64,000 nucleotides of DNA from Solirubrobacteraceae bacterium (GCA_030447785.1 JAUJOF010000009.1:1-64000); one strand, 5' to 3'; counted from the first letter of the stretch, positions 18,839-27,688 are shown. The notes: generated from the letters alone by a model not told the origin. Program-made: numbers and translations.

Positions 18839-21800
18839 CTACTCGCCGTCCGTCTCGCGCACGTGCGGGGAGCCGACCACGTCGACGGTCTCCTGCTCGA
18901 ACTCGTCGGCCTTGGGCGGCGCCGCGGCGTCCTCCTCCTCGTCGAGCTCGGCGAGCACCCGCTTGTAGTCACTCGGGAAGACCTTCACGAACCTGGGCAG
19001 CAGATCGTCCCAGTCTGCCAGCACCCGCGCCGCCAGCGGCGAGGCGGTGCGCTCGCCGTGCTCGGCCACCAACGTGCGAAGCTCGATGGCGTCGGCCTCG
19101 TCGAGCTCCTCGAGCTGGTCGAGCATGGCGGCGTTGACGCGCGAGCGCAACAGCCCGTGCTCGTCGAGCACGTAGGCCAGCCCGCCGCTCATGCCCGCGG
19201 CGAAGTTGCGCCCGGTCCGGCCCAGCACCACCACGCGCCCGCCGGTCATGTACTCGCAACCGTGGTCGCCCACGCCCTCGACCACCGCGCGCGCACCCGA
19301 GTTGCGCACCGCGAAGCGCTCGCCGGCCATGCCGCGGAAGTACGCGCGCCCGCTCGTGGCGCCATAGAGCACCGTGTTGCCGATCACGACGTTGTCCTCG
19401 GCCGCGAAGCCGGCGCCGTCGGGTGGCATGACCGCCAGCGTCCCGCCGGACAGGCCCTTGCCCGTGTAGTCGTTGGCGTCGCCGCGCAGGGTGAAGGTCA
19501 CGCCCGGCGCCAGCCAGCCGCCGAAGGACTGGCCCGCCGATCCGTGCAGGGTCACCCGGATGGTGTCGTCGGGCAGCCCGTCGGCGCCGTGGGCGACGGC
19601 GACATAGCTGGAGAGCACGCCGCCCACGCAGCGATGCACGTTGCGGATCGGCGTCTCGAACTCGACCGCCTCGCGGTGCTCCAGCGCCTGGGCGGCCTGC
19701 TCGATGAGCTGCCAGTCGAGGTGGTCGTCGAGCACGGGGTCCTGCGCGCGCACCCGCCGGCGCGGCGCCTCTTCGGGCAGCGGGGGCTGGGCCAGCACAT
19801 GCGTGAGATCCACGCCACGCGCCTTCCAGTGCTCGATGGCGTCGTCGGCCTCGAGCAGCTCCGTGCGCCCGATCAGCTCGTCGATCGATCGCACGCCCAG
19901 CGAGGCCATGATCTCGCGGGCCTCCTCGGCCACCATGAAGAAGAAGTTGACGATGTGCTCGGGCGTGCCCTGGAAGCGCTTGCGCAGCTCGGGGTCCTGG
20001 GTGGCGATGCCAACAGGGCAGGTGTTGAGGTGGCAGGCCCGCATCATGATGCAGCCCGAGGCGATCAGCGGGGCGGTCGAGAAGCCCATCTCGTCGGCGC
20101 CCAGCAGCGCGGCGATGACCACGTCGCGCCCCGTCTTGAGCTGTCCGTCGGTCTGCACCACGATGCGCGAGCGCAGGTCGTTGCGCAGCAGCGTCTGCTG
20201 GGTCTCCGCCAGGCCGATCTCCCACGGCACGCCGGCGGCCTGGATGGAGCTCAGCGGCGAGGCGCCGGTGCCACCGTCGTGGCCGGAGATGAGCACGTGG
20301 TCGGCGTTGGCCTTGGCCACGCCAGCGGCCACCGTGCCCACCCCCACTTCGGAGACGAGCTTCACCGACACCGAGGCCTTGGGGTTCGAGCAGCGCAGGT
20401 CGTAGATGAGCTGCTTGAGGTCCTCGATGGAGTAGATGTCGTGGTGGGGCGGCGGGGAGATGAGCCCCACGCCCGGGGTGGTGTGGCGCACCCCGCCGAT
20501 GTACTTGTCGACCTTGTGGCCGGGTAGCTGGCCGCCTTCCCCGGGCTTGGCGCCCTGGGCCATCTTGATCTGCAGCTGGTCGGAGTTGACCAGGTAGTGG
20601 ATGGTCACGCCGAAGCGCCCGGACGCGATCTGCTTGATGGCCGAGCGACGCCGGTCCCCGTTGGGGTCGGGCACGAAGCGCACGGGATCCTCCCCGCCCT
20701 CGCCCGTGTTGGACTTGCCGCCCAGGCGGTTCATGGCGATGGCCAGCGTCTCGTGGGCCTCGCGCGAGATGGAGCCCAAGGACATGGCGCCGGTCGAGAA
20801 GCGCTTGACGATCTCCCCGGCCGGCTCGACCTCCTCCAGCGCCACGGGCTCCACGCCCTCGGCGCGGAAGCGCAGCAGCCCGCGCAGCGTGGCCCGCCGG
20901 GTGGCGTCGTCGTTGGCCAGCGCGGCGTACTCCTCGTACTTCTGACGCCCATCCCCGTTCGCCCGCACCGCGTGCTGCAGCGACGCGATGGTCTCGGGGT
21001 TCCACATGTGCAGCTCGCCGTCGCGCCGCCAGGCGTAGACGCCGCCCACGGGCAGCAGCTCCCCGTGCGCGGCCGGGTAGGCCCGTGCATGGCGGTCGAG
21101 CGTCTCGCGGGCCAGCACGTCGAGCCCGATGCCGCCGATGCGCGATGCGGTGCCGGTGAAGTGGCGGTCGATGAGGGCGCGCTCCAGGCCCACGGCCTCG
21201 AAGATCTGGGCCCCGGAGTAGGACTGGGTGGTGGAGATGCCCATCTTGGAGATGGTCTTGAGCAGCCCCTTGCCGATGGCCTTGACCACGTTGCGCTCGG
21301 CCTGGACGTCGCTGTCCACGCCCGGCAGGCGTCCCTCGAAGACGAGCTCGTCGACCGAGTCGAGCATCAGGTAGGGGTTGATAGCGCTGACCCCATAGCC
21401 GATCAGCGTGGCCATGTGATGGATCTCGCGCGGCTCGCCGGACTCCAGCACCAACCCGCAGCGCAGGCGCGTGCCCTGGCGCACCAGGTGGTGGTGCACG
21501 GCGGCGACGGCCAGCAGCGAGGGGATCGGCACGCGCTTGGCGCTCGTGCGCCGGTCGCTGAGGATCAGGATGTTCGCCCCGGCGGCCAGCGAGTCGTGGG
21601 CGGCGTCGCAGATCTCGGCGATGCGCCGCGCCAGCCCGCCCGGGCCGTGCTCCACCGGCCAGGTGATGTCGATGGTGTGCGCGCGGAAGATGTGGTGGTC
21701 GACGTGGCGCAGCGTCTCCAGCTCCTGGTTGCGCAGGATCGGCTGGTCCATCACCAGCTGGTGGGCGTGGCGGGGCGACTCCGACAGCAGGTTGACCTCG

Positions 21801-23422
21801 CCGCCGATGCCCGTGGCCAGGCTCATCACGACGTCCTCGCGAATCGGGTCGATCGGCGGGTTGGTCACCTGGGCGAAGAGCTGCTTGAAGTAGGAGAACA
21901 GGGGCGGACGCTGGTCGGAGAGCACGGCCAGGGCCTGGTCGTTGCCCATGGAGCCCACCGGCTCGGCGCCCGTGGCGGCCATCGGCGCCAGCAGCACGCG
22001 CAGATCCTCCTGTGTGTAGCCGAAGGCCAGCTGGCGCAGCCGCGTGGGCTGCACGCCGGTCATCGTCACGTGGGCGGGATCGAGGTCGGAGAAGTGGACG
22101 GTCGCCTCGTCGTACCACCGGCCATAGGGCTGCTGGGTGGCGACCTTCTGCTTGACCTCTTCGTCCTCGACGATCCGCCCCTCCTCGAGGTCGATGAGGA
22201 ACAGCTTGCCCGGCGCCAGGCGACCCAGGCGCTCGACGTTGGCGGGGTCGATGCTCAGCAGGCCGGCCTCCGAGCCCAGCACGACCATGCCGTCCTTGGT
22301 CTCCACCCAGCGACCGGGGCGCAGACCGTTGCGGTCCAGCGTCGCACCGACCACGCGCCCGTCGGTGAAGGCGACCGCGGCGGGACCGTCCCAGGGCTCC
22401 ATCAGGCAGGAGTGGAAGGCGTAGAAGCCCTTGAGGTGGTCGGGCAGGTCGTCGCGGTTCCGGTAGGCCTCCGGGATCATCATCATCACCGCGTGGGGCA
22501 GCGAGCGCCCGGCGAGCATGAGCAGCTCGAGCACGTTGTCGAAGGTCGCCGAGTCCGATCCGCCGGGACGCACGATCGGCATCACCTTCTGCAGGTCCAG
22601 GCCGAAGAGCTCGCTCGCGAGCTGGCTCTCACGGGCGCGCATCCAGTTGATGTTGCCCATCAGCGTGTTGATCTCCCCGTTGTGGGCGATCACGCGATAC
22701 GGGTGGGCGAGGTCCCAGCTGGGGAAGGTGTTGGTGGAGAAGCGCGAGTGCACCAGGCACATCGCGCTCTCGAAGCGCTCGTCCTCCAGGTCACCGAAGA
22801 AGCCCCGCATCTGATGGGAGATCAGCATCCCCTTGTAGACCAGCGTGCGGCTGGAGGAGGAGGCGACGTAGAGGTCGGGCCCGCTGGCCAGCTCACACAC
22901 GCGGCGGATCACGTAGAGCTTGCGCTCGAAGGCGTCCTGGTCGGCGTCGAAGCCCGGGCCCGCGCCCACGAAGAGCTGGCGCATGAGCGGCCGGGTCTGG
23001 TCGGCCGTGGAGCCCACGTGGGCCTCGTCGGCCGGCACGTCGCGCCAGCCCAGCACGCGCTGGCCCTCCACGCGCACGTTGACCTCGAGCAGCTCCTCGA
23101 GCTTGCGCCGAGGACCCTCGTCGCGAGGCAGAAAGCACATGAGCACGCCGTAGCGGCCCCGCTGGGGCAACTCGAAGTCGACCGCGGCGCGCAGGAAGCG
23201 GTCGGGCATCTGCACGAGGATCCCGGCGCCGTCGCCGGTGAGCGGATCGGCGCCCGCGGCCCCGCGGTGCTCGAGGTTCTCCAGGGCGGTCAGGGCCTGG
23301 TCGACCACGTGGTGGTCGGCGACGTTGTCCAGGCGCGCTACGAGCGCCACGCCGCACGCGTCGTGCTCGTAGCGGGGGTCGTAGAGGCCGGCGGCCTCCG
23401 GGCGGCGGAGGTTGAGCGTCAT
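18839..23422 (-). CDS. gltB: Glutamate synthase large subunit
   Basis: 1,527 residues from ATG 23422. The N-terminal nucleophile is Cys23 in HDACGVALVARL, so a 22-residue propeptide must be removed to activate the glutaminase domain. Further landmarks: HNGEINTLMGNINWM, FMN-domain motifs GGKSNTGEGGEDP and GHDGGTGASPLSS, the 3Fe-4S cysteines in CHLNTCPVGIA, and the C-terminal glycine-rich GXGXG beta-helix (VIGNTVLYGATSG). This is the ammonia-assimilating GOGAT with gltD directly downstream. In-frame codons upstream of 23422 do not resemble the family, so ATG 23422 is preferred although its ribosome binding site is weak. Confidence 0.96.
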   Translation of the reverse strand: MTLNLRRPEAAGLYDPRYEHDACGVALVARLDNVADHHVVDQALTALENLEHRGAAGADPLTGDGAGILVQMPDRFLRAAVDFELPQRGRYGVLMCFLPRDEGPRRKLEELLEVNVRVEGQRVLGWRDVPADEAHVGSTADQTRPLMRQLFVGAGPGFDADQDAFERKLYVIRRVCELASGPDLYVASSSSRTLVYKGMLISHQMRGFFGDLEDERFESAMCLVHSRFSTNTFPSWDLAHPYRVIAHNGEINTLMGNINWMRARESQLASELFGLDLQKVMPIVRPGGSDSATFDNVLELLMLAGRSLPHAVMMMIPEAYRNRDDLPDHLKGFYAFHSCLMEPWDGPAAVAFTDGRVVGATLDRNGLRPGRWVETKDGMVVLGSEAGLLSIDPANVERLGRLAPGKLFLIDLEEGRIVEDEEVKQKVATQQPYGRWYDEATVHFSDLDPAHVTMTGVQPTRLRQLAFGYTQEDLRVLLAPMAATGAEPVGSMGNDQALAVLSDQRPPLFSYFKQLFAQVTNPPIDPIREDVVMSLATGIGGEVNLLSESPRHAHQLVMDQPILRNQELETLRHVDHHIFRAHTIDITWPVEHGPGGLARRIAEICDAAHDSLAAGANILILSDRRTSAKRVPIPSLLAVAAVHHHLVRQGTRLRCGLVLESGEPREIHHMATLIGYGVSAINPYLMLDSVDELVFEGRLPGVDSDVQAERNVVKAIGKGLLKTISKMGISTTQSYSGAQIFEAVGLERALIDRHFTGTASRIGGIGLDVLARETLDRHARAYPAAHGELLPVGGVYAWRRDGELHMWNPETIASLQHAVRANGDGRQKYEEYAALANDDATRRATLRGLLRFRAEGVEPVALEEVEPAGEIVKRFSTGAMSLGSISREAHETLAIAMNRLGGKSNTGEGGEDPVRFVPDPNGDRRRSAIKQIASGRFGVTIHYLVNSDQLQIKMAQGAKPGEGGQLPGHKVDKYIGGVRHTTPGVGLISPPPHHDIYSIEDLKQLIYDLRCSNPKASVSVKLVSEVGVGTVAAGVAKANADHVLISGHDGGTGASPLSSIQAAGVPWEIGLAETQQTLLRNDLRSRIVVQTDGQLKTGRDVVIAALLGADEMGFSTAPLIASGCIMMRACHLNTCPVGIATQDPELRKRFQGTPEHIVNFFFMVAEEAREIMASLGVRSIDELIGRTELLEADDAIEHWKARGVDLTHVLAQPPLPEEAPRRRVRAQDPVLDDHLDWQLIEQAAQALEHREAVEFETPIRNVHRCVGGVLSSYVAVAHGADGLPDDTIRVTLHGSAGQSFGGWLAPGVTFTLRGDANDYTGKGLSGGTLAVMPPDGAGFAAEDNVVIGNTVLYGATSGRAYFRGMAGERFAVRNSGARAVVEGVGDHGCEYMTGGRVVVLGRTGRNFAAGMSGGLAYVLDEHGLLRSRVNAAMLDQLEELDEADAIELRTLVAEHGERTASPLAARVLADWDDLLPRFVKVFPSDYKRVLAELDEEEDAAAPPKADEFEQETVDVVGSPHVRETDGE

Positions 23423-23493
23423 CGGTCTGATGGAAGCCCGCGTGAGAGCACGCCGAGCTTGAGGTTCTCTTGAGGATAGCAATGGTCGTCGTA

Positions 23494-23518
23494 GTTTCCC
23501 GGGCCCGAGGCCGGGTAT
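23494..23518 (+). promoter_or_regulatory. SigB/SigF-type promoter before the anti-sigma cassette
   Basis: GTTT at 23494-23497 and GGGTAT at 23513-23518 are separated by 15 nt. This is an exact match to the general stress sigma consensus GTTT-N(14-16)-GGGTAT known for SigF/SigB of Gram-positive bacteria. It points at the RsbW-like gene starting at or after 23596, with an expected transcript start near 23525. Autoregulation of the anti-sigma cassette by its own sigma factor is the usual arrangement in these systems. Confidence 0.7.
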
Positions 23519-23529
23519 CATCTTTGGAT

Positions 23530-23546
23530 GCGGGACGGAGTCCCGC
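23530..23546 (+). other. Stem-loop at the predicted 5' end of the anti-sigma mRNA
   Basis: GCGGGAC (23530-23536), loop GGA, GTCCCGC (23540-23546): a perfect 7-bp stem a few bases after the predicted transcript start. It has no U-tract in either direction, so it is not a classical terminator. It could protect the 5' end of the mRNA or belong to the gltB leader on the other strand. Confidence 0.4.
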
Positions 23547-23595
23547 CGAGATCGCGCACTGAAGTCGCGGGAATTTCCTGCTTCGGCGGCGCGCG

Positions 23596-24105
23596 ATGGA
23601 CCTCCCCCACACCGCGTCGAGGCGCCTACCCCCAAGGCGCCTCGGCGTGTTTGGCCCCCGGCGCGTGAAATCACCCGGGCGCGGGCAGCCTCCGCTCGTC
23701 TTGAACGAGTCCCCGGACCTGGAGCTGACGCTGCCTGCCCGCGCCGAGAACGTCGCCGTGGTGCGCCACGCCCTCGGCGGGGTCGCAGAGGTCGTAGACG
23801 TCAGCGACCAGACGATGTCCGACATCAAGCTGGCGGTGACCGAGGCCTGCACGAACGTGGTGGTGCACGCCTACCCCGACGGCGAGGGTCCGCTGCGCGT
23901 CGGCGCGACGGTGACCGCCGACCTGCTCACCGTGGTGGTGCGCGACGAGGGCCAGGGCATCGTTCCCCGGGCCGACAGCCCGGGCCTGGGCCTCGGCCTG
24001 CCCCTCATCGCCACGCTGGCCGAGTCGCTCGAGCTGGGCAAGGACGACGAGGAGCGCACCGAGGTTCGCATGAGCTTCCGCCTTGGCGAGGACGGTCGCG
24101 AGTGA
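23596..24105 (+). CDS. RsbW-like anti-sigma factor kinase (HATPase_c_2), third copy
   Basis: 169 residues from ATG 23596; a TTG at 23701 would give 134 residues, the normal size, and homology starts only there (LELTLPARAENVAVVRHAL), so the shorter form is quite possible. Motifs: N box DIKLAVTEACTNVVVHAYPD, G1 box VVRDEGQGIVPR, G2 region SPGLGLGLPLIATLAESLE. First gene of a three-gene set with 24102 and 24555, behind the SigB-type promoter at 23494. Expected to sequester a SigB/F-like sigma factor (candidate at 28953) and to phosphorylate the STAS protein encoded two genes downstream. Confidence 0.85.
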   Translation: MDLPHTASRRLPPRRLGVFGPRRVKSPGRGQPPLVLNESPDLELTLPARAENVAVVRHALGGVAEVVDVSDQTMSDIKLAVTEACTNVVVHAYPDGEGPLRVGATVTADLLTVVVRDEGQGIVPRADSPGLGLGLPLIATLAESLELGKDDEERTEVRMSFRLGEDGRE

Positions 24106-24476
24106 GCGTGGAGTGCAACGAGGCGCACCTGCGGGTGAGCCACCGCGACCTCCTGGCCCCCGTCCTCAGCCGCGTGGTCGGGATGCTCGCCGCCCGGGCG
24201 CAGTGCCCCATCGACCGCCTGGACGACGCGCTGCTGCTGGCCGACGCCGTCGCCGCCCACGCGCCCCACTTCAGCCGTGACGGCCGCGTGGACGTCGTCG
24301 TGCGCACCGACGAGGCGGGGCTGGACCTGCTCGTCGACGCGCTGCGCCCCTCCGGCGCCGGGGAGCTCGTCGCCGCCGCGGAGCTGCCCGGCGTGGGCAA
24401 CGTGCTCCAGAAGGTCGCCGACGAGGTGCAGGTCCCGGGCGACGACTCGGTGCACGTCCGCCTCGGCTTCGCATAG
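24102..24476 (+). CDS. Putative degenerate anti-sigma-kinase-like partner protein
   Basis: 124 residues. The GTG start overlaps the stop of the preceding RsbW-like gene (GTGA), so the two are translationally coupled. No named family recognised. The order and spacing of elements (ALLLADAVAAHAPHF in place of an N box; VDVVVRTDEAGLDLLVDAL; then a C-terminal VQVPGDDSVHVRLGF strand) resemble an RsbW fold that has lost the Asn and the glycine-rich G1/G2 ATP boxes. A non-catalytic partner of the kinase is my inference from size, position and pattern. Confidence 0.6.
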   Translation: MSVECNEAHLRVSHRDLLAPVLSRVVGMLAARAQCPIDRLDDALLLADAVAAHAPHFSRDGRVDVVVRTDEAGLDLLVDALRPSGAGELVAAAELPGVGNVLQKVADEVQVPGDDSVHVRLGFA

Positions 24477-24554
24477 CGCGCGCCGCTCCGCGAGCGAGCG
24501 AGCGTAGCGTGGCGCCGCCGCGCTCGTCAGCGAGGGCTAGCTAGTATCGGGGCC

Positions 24555-24920
24555 ATGCCGCCCGAGTTCGCCGTCACCGAGGAGGAACTGGCCGCCGATC
24601 GCCACGTCGTGGCCGTCCGCGGCGAGATCGATCTGTTCACCGCGCCCGAGCTCAAGCAGACGCTCACGGACGCGATCGAGAAGGGGCGCTCCCGCATCGT
24701 CGTCGACCTGGCCGAGACGACGTTCCTGGACTCCACCGCGCTCGGCGTCCTCATCGGCGCCGTCAAGCGCCTGCGCGCCCGCGACGGTGCGCTGGCGATC
24801 GTCAACACCGACGCGAACATCGCCAAGACGTTCGAGATCACCGGCCTCGACCAGATCTTCACGATCGTGGGCAGTCGCGACGAGGCCGTGGCCTCACTCG
24901 ACGCGGCGGCCACGAGCTAG
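24555..24920 (+). CDS. Anti-sigma factor antagonist (STAS domain)
   Basis: 121 residues. RGEIDLFTAPELKQTL is the STAS opening and FLDSTALGVLIGAVKRL contains the phosphorylatable serine (DST-LGVL). In the unphosphorylated state such proteins (RsbV/SpoIIAA-like) bind the RsbW-like kinase and free the sigma factor. It follows the two coupled anti-sigma genes by 78 bp and is probably part of the same unit. Its TAG shares the palindrome CTAG with the stop of the convergent topoisomerase gene. Confidence 0.93.
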   Translation: MPPEFAVTEEELAADRHVVAVRGEIDLFTAPELKQTLTDAIEKGRSRIVVDLAETTFLDSTALGVLIGAVKRLRARDGALAIVNTDANIAKTFEITGLDQIFTIVGSRDEAVASLDAAATS

Positions 24921-25969
24921 GCAGCCAGCGTCTCCTGAGCGCCCGCCACCGCGGGGCTCTCGTGCCCCTCGATGAGGTCGAGCACGGCGGCCTCGACCGC
25001 GCCCTGGATCGCCGGGTCGCCCGGATCGGCGCCGAGTCGCTCGAGCGCGGGGCCGATCGTCAGACCGTCCTGGAAGCGGTCGATCACGCGGGGATCGATG
25101 TAGGAGGCCCGCGCGACGGCGGGCGTGTTGCCCAGGTAGCCGGCGACCTCCTTGACCGCGCGGGTGATCGCCCGCTTGCGCCCCGTCTGCGTGGCGGTCG
25201 CGCGCCCCGACACGGCGAGGGCGACCGCCGCGAGCACCGTCGCGCCCCATGTGCGGAAGTCCTTGGCGGTGATCTCGCGGCCGGCGCGCTCGCGCAGCCA
25301 CGCGTTGATGTCCTCCGACTGCACGTCGCGCCAGCGGCTCGACACCTTGTAGGCCAGCAGCTCCTCCCCTCCCCCGCGCCGGCGCTTGAGCGAGCGCACG
25401 ACCGCCGCCACCTCGGGATCGATCATGGCCTGCACGCGACGCTTGCCCGACTTGGCCGGAAAGTCGAAGACGAGGGTGTCCCGGCGCTGCACGACGTGCT
25501 CCCTGCGCATGGTGGCCAGCCCGTAGCTGGCGTTCTCGGCCGCGTACTCCTCCGAGCCGATGCGGAAGAAGCCGCGGTCCAGCAGGCGCACCGCCGCGGC
25601 CAGCACGCGGTCGCGGTCCAGCGGCCGGCGGCGCAACTCGCGGTCGACCTCCTCGCGCAGCGCGGGCAGGCCGCGCGCGAAGACCAGCATGTCGTCGAAC
25701 TTGGCCTGGTCGCGGCGCTCGCGCCAGCGTGGGTGGTAGAGGTACTGCTTGCGCCCGCGATCGTCGAAGCCCGTGGCCTGGATGTGGCCGTTGGGCACCG
25801 GGCAGATCCACACGTCGCGCCAGGCGGGCGGGATGACCAGCTCGCGGATGCGCGTGCGCGTCTCCTCGTCGTCGATCGGGTCGCCCTCCTCGTCGAGGAA
25901 CTGAAAACCCTTCCCGCGGCGGCGGCGGGTCAGCCCGGGGCCGGAGCAGTCGGAGCGGCGCAGTCGCAC
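24917..25969 (-). CDS. DNA topoisomerase IB (eukaryotic/poxvirus type)
   Basis: 350 residues, typical of bacterial topoisomerase IB. Landmarks: N-terminal FQFLDEEGDPIDDEE and RELVIPPAWRDVWICP, QYLYHPRWRERRDQAKFD, the catalytic domain with KSGKRRVQAMIDPEV, ITAKDFRTWGATV, and the nucleophile Tyr in ARASYIDPRVID. It relaxes supercoils through a 3'-phosphotyrosine intermediate. It lies next to Ku, both on the minus strand and 29 bp apart, and may be cotranscribed with it. Such a pairing suggests DNA repair under stress. Start ATG 25969 gives a short basic N-terminus. Confidence 0.93.
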   Translation of the reverse strand: MRLRRSDCSGPGLTRRRRGKGFQFLDEEGDPIDDEETRTRIRELVIPPAWRDVWICPVPNGHIQATGFDDRGRKQYLYHPRWRERRDQAKFDDMLVFARGLPALREEVDRELRRRPLDRDRVLAAAVRLLDRGFFRIGSEEYAAENASYGLATMRREHVVQRRDTLVFDFPAKSGKRRVQAMIDPEVAAVVRSLKRRRGGGEELLAYKVSSRWRDVQSEDINAWLRERAGREITAKDFRTWGATVLAAVALAVSGRATATQTGRKRAITRAVKEVAGYLGNTPAVARASYIDPRVIDRFQDGLTIGPALERLGADPGDPAIQGAVEAAVLDLIEGHESPAVAGAQETLAA

Positions 25970-25998
25970 GGCACGGCGCTACCCGCCGGACGGGCGGT

Positions 25999-27036
25999 CT
26001 ACGAGGAGCTCTTGGTCTTGGGGCGCGAGCCGCCGCCGGATTTCTTGGGGCCGCCGGTCTTGGAGCCGCCGGACGAGCCCCCGCCCTTGGACCCCTTGGA
26101 CGAGCCGGCGCTCTTGGCGCGCGAGCCGCCGGACGAGCCGCCCTTGGCGCGCGAGCCGCCCTTCGCACCGGACGAGCCACCCCGGGCGCCGTCCCGGCCT
26201 TCGTCCTTGGTCGCCGCGGACTTCTCCCCGCTCCCGTTGGCGGCGGCCTCCTCCCGCCCGCGCACCTGGTCGATGCTCGCCTTCAGGGCGGCCATGAGGT
26301 CGGGCACCGGCTGGGGCTCCTCGGCGGCGGGCTGCACGGCGATCTCCTCGCCCTGGGCCTTGCGCTCGATCAGATCCAGGACCTCCTCGCGGTAGGTGTC
26401 CCGGTACTTGCCGGGCTCGAAGGGCGCGGCCAGCGAGTCGATGAGCTGGCGCGCCATGTCGACCTCGCGCTTCGTGGTGTCGATATCGTCGGCCGCGGGC
26501 ACCTCGTCAAGACGATCGGCGTCGACCACCTCGTCGGCGAAGACCATGGTCGCCATGGCCAGCACGTCGCCCATCGGGCGGATGGCCACGAGCTGCTCCT
26601 TGGAGCGGATGACCACCCGCGCGATGGCCACCTTGCCCGTCTCGCGCATGGCCTCCAGCAGCAACCGGTAGGGCTTGGCCCCGCCCTGGCCGGGCGCCAG
26701 GTAGTACGGGTGGTCGTAGAAGATCGGATCGATCTCGGCCAGGTCGACGAAGTCCTCGATGTCGATCGTCTTCGTCTTCTTGGGATCGAGCGCCTCCAGC
26801 TCGGTCGGCTCGACGACCACGTAGCGGTCGGGCGTCAGCTCGTAGCCCTTGACGACGTCCTCGTAGGGGACCTCCTCGCCGGTGGTGGGATCCACGCGCT
26901 TCTGCTGGATGCGCACTCCGGTCTGCTGGTTGAGCTGGTGGAAGCGCACCGTCTTGCGCTGGACCGCGGAGTACAGCTTCACCGGCACGGTCACCAGGCC
27001 GAAGGAGATCGCGCCGGTCCATATCGAACGGGGCAT
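25999..27036 (-). CDS. ku: Non-homologous end joining protein Ku
   Basis: 345 residues from ATG 27036. The Ku core is complete: MPRSIWTGAISFGLVTVPVK, HQLNQQTGVRIQQKRVDP, EVVDADRLDEVP and LIDSLAAPFEPGKYRDTY. Ku dimers thread onto double-strand DNA ends and recruit LigD. After about residue 255 the protein has a long Gly/Ser/Lys/Arg low-complexity tail made of imperfect GGSRAK and SSGGS units. Lysine-rich tails in other bacterial Ku proteins aid DNA binding; this one is unusually long. No ligD is present in the window. Confidence 0.95.
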   Translation of the reverse strand: MPRSIWTGAISFGLVTVPVKLYSAVQRKTVRFHQLNQQTGVRIQQKRVDPTTGEEVPYEDVVKGYELTPDRYVVVEPTELEALDPKKTKTIDIEDFVDLAEIDPIFYDHPYYLAPGQGGAKPYRLLLEAMRETGKVAIARVVIRSKEQLVAIRPMGDVLAMATMVFADEVVDADRLDEVPAADDIDTTKREVDMARQLIDSLAAPFEPGKYRDTYREEVLDLIERKAQGEEIAVQPAAEEPQPVPDLMAALKASIDQVRGREEAAANGSGEKSAATKDEGRDGARGGSSGAKGGSRAKGGSSGGSRAKSAGSSKGSKGGGSSGGSKTGGPKKSGGGSRPKTKSSS

Positions 27037-27045
27037 GGGTGCAGT

Positions 27046-27070
27046 ATGCCCGCCCGCGTCCAGTGCGAAC
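27046..27070 (-). promoter_or_regulatory. Candidate SigB-like promoter for ku
   Basis: On the minus strand GTTC, 15 nt, GGGCAT: one mismatch in each half of the GTTT/GGGTAT stress consensus with ideal spacing. The -10 element ends 10 nt before the ATG at 27036, which would give a leaderless or nearly leaderless transcript. Suggestive only. Confidence 0.3.
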
Positions 27071-27166
27071 GGACGCGCAGGCGGGGTTGCAGGGTGCCGG
27101 GCTTCGCCGCCAGAGACCAGGGGTAGCAGTCCGCCTGGATACGAGAACGAAGGAGGCACCGATCAC

Positions 27167-27676
27167 ATGGCAGTCCGCTCCGCCGGCCAGGGGATCCTCT
27201 CCCCCGATCGCAACGAGCACCGCGAGGAGATCATCGCGATGCTCAGCAAGGCCTACTGGATGGAGATCGAGACGGTGATGAACTACATCACCAACTCGGT
27301 CAACCCCGACGGCGTGCGCGCCCAGGAGATCATCGAGTCGCTGAGCGAGGACGTGCAGGAGGAGCTCGGGCACGCCCAGCAGTTCGCCGCGCGCATCAAG
27401 GAGCTCTACGGCGTCGTGCCCGGCTCGCTGGAGTTCTCCGCCGAGCAGTCGTTTCTGCAGCCGCCCGAGCACCAGACGGACATCGTGCACGTCATCCGCG
27501 GCGTGATCGAGGCCGAGACGGGTGCCATCGAGCACTACAACAAGGTCATCGAGTACACCGAGGAGGTCGATCCGGTCACCAACGACATGGTGATCGCGAT
27601 CCTGCGCGACGAGGAGGGCCACCGCCGCCTGTTCGAGGGCTTCCTCCGCGAGTACGAGGCCGAGGGCCGCGCCTAG
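27167..27676 (+). CDS. Ferritin-like diiron protein
   Basis: 169 residues with a strong AAGGAGG before ATG 27167. Four-helix ferritin-like pattern with the expected carboxylate/histidine sets: KAYWMEIETVMNY, DVQEELGHAQQFAARI, GVIEAETGAIEHYNKVIEY and LRDEEGHRRLFEGFL, i.e. E, E-x-x-H, E, E-x-x-H. This points to iron oxidation/storage or peroxide detoxification of the bacterioferritin/Dps-like type; no heme methionine is evident. Divergent from ku and convergent with the CsbD unit, so it sits within a stress gene group. Confidence 0.88.
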   Translation: MAVRSAGQGILSPDRNEHREEIIAMLSKAYWMEIETVMNYITNSVNPDGVRAQEIIESLSEDVQEELGHAQQFAARIKELYGVVPGSLEFSAEQSFLQPPEHQTDIVHVIRGVIEAETGAIEHYNKVIEYTEEVDPVTNDMVIAILRDEEGHRRLFEGFLREYEAEGRA

Positions 27677-27688
27677 GCGCGGCCCTCG
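27661..27688. terminator. 28-nt perfect palindrome spanning two convergent stop codons
   Basis: Arms CGAGGGCCGCGCCT and AGGCGCGGCCCTCG are exact complements, centred on CTAG. The TAG of the ferritin-like gene (plus) and the TAG of the proline-rich gene (minus) both lie in the centre. It can form an identical hairpin in both transcripts and is a likely bidirectional transcription end, although no U-tract follows. Confidence 0.6.

Noticed and set aside
18863-20527. Plus-strand open frame of 554 codons
   Set aside because: Antisense to the C-terminal half of gltB; composition typical of a shadow frame.
20597-23473. Plus-strand open frame of over 950 codons
   Set aside because: Exactly antisense to gltB, with no motifs or ribosome binding site; gltB is certain.
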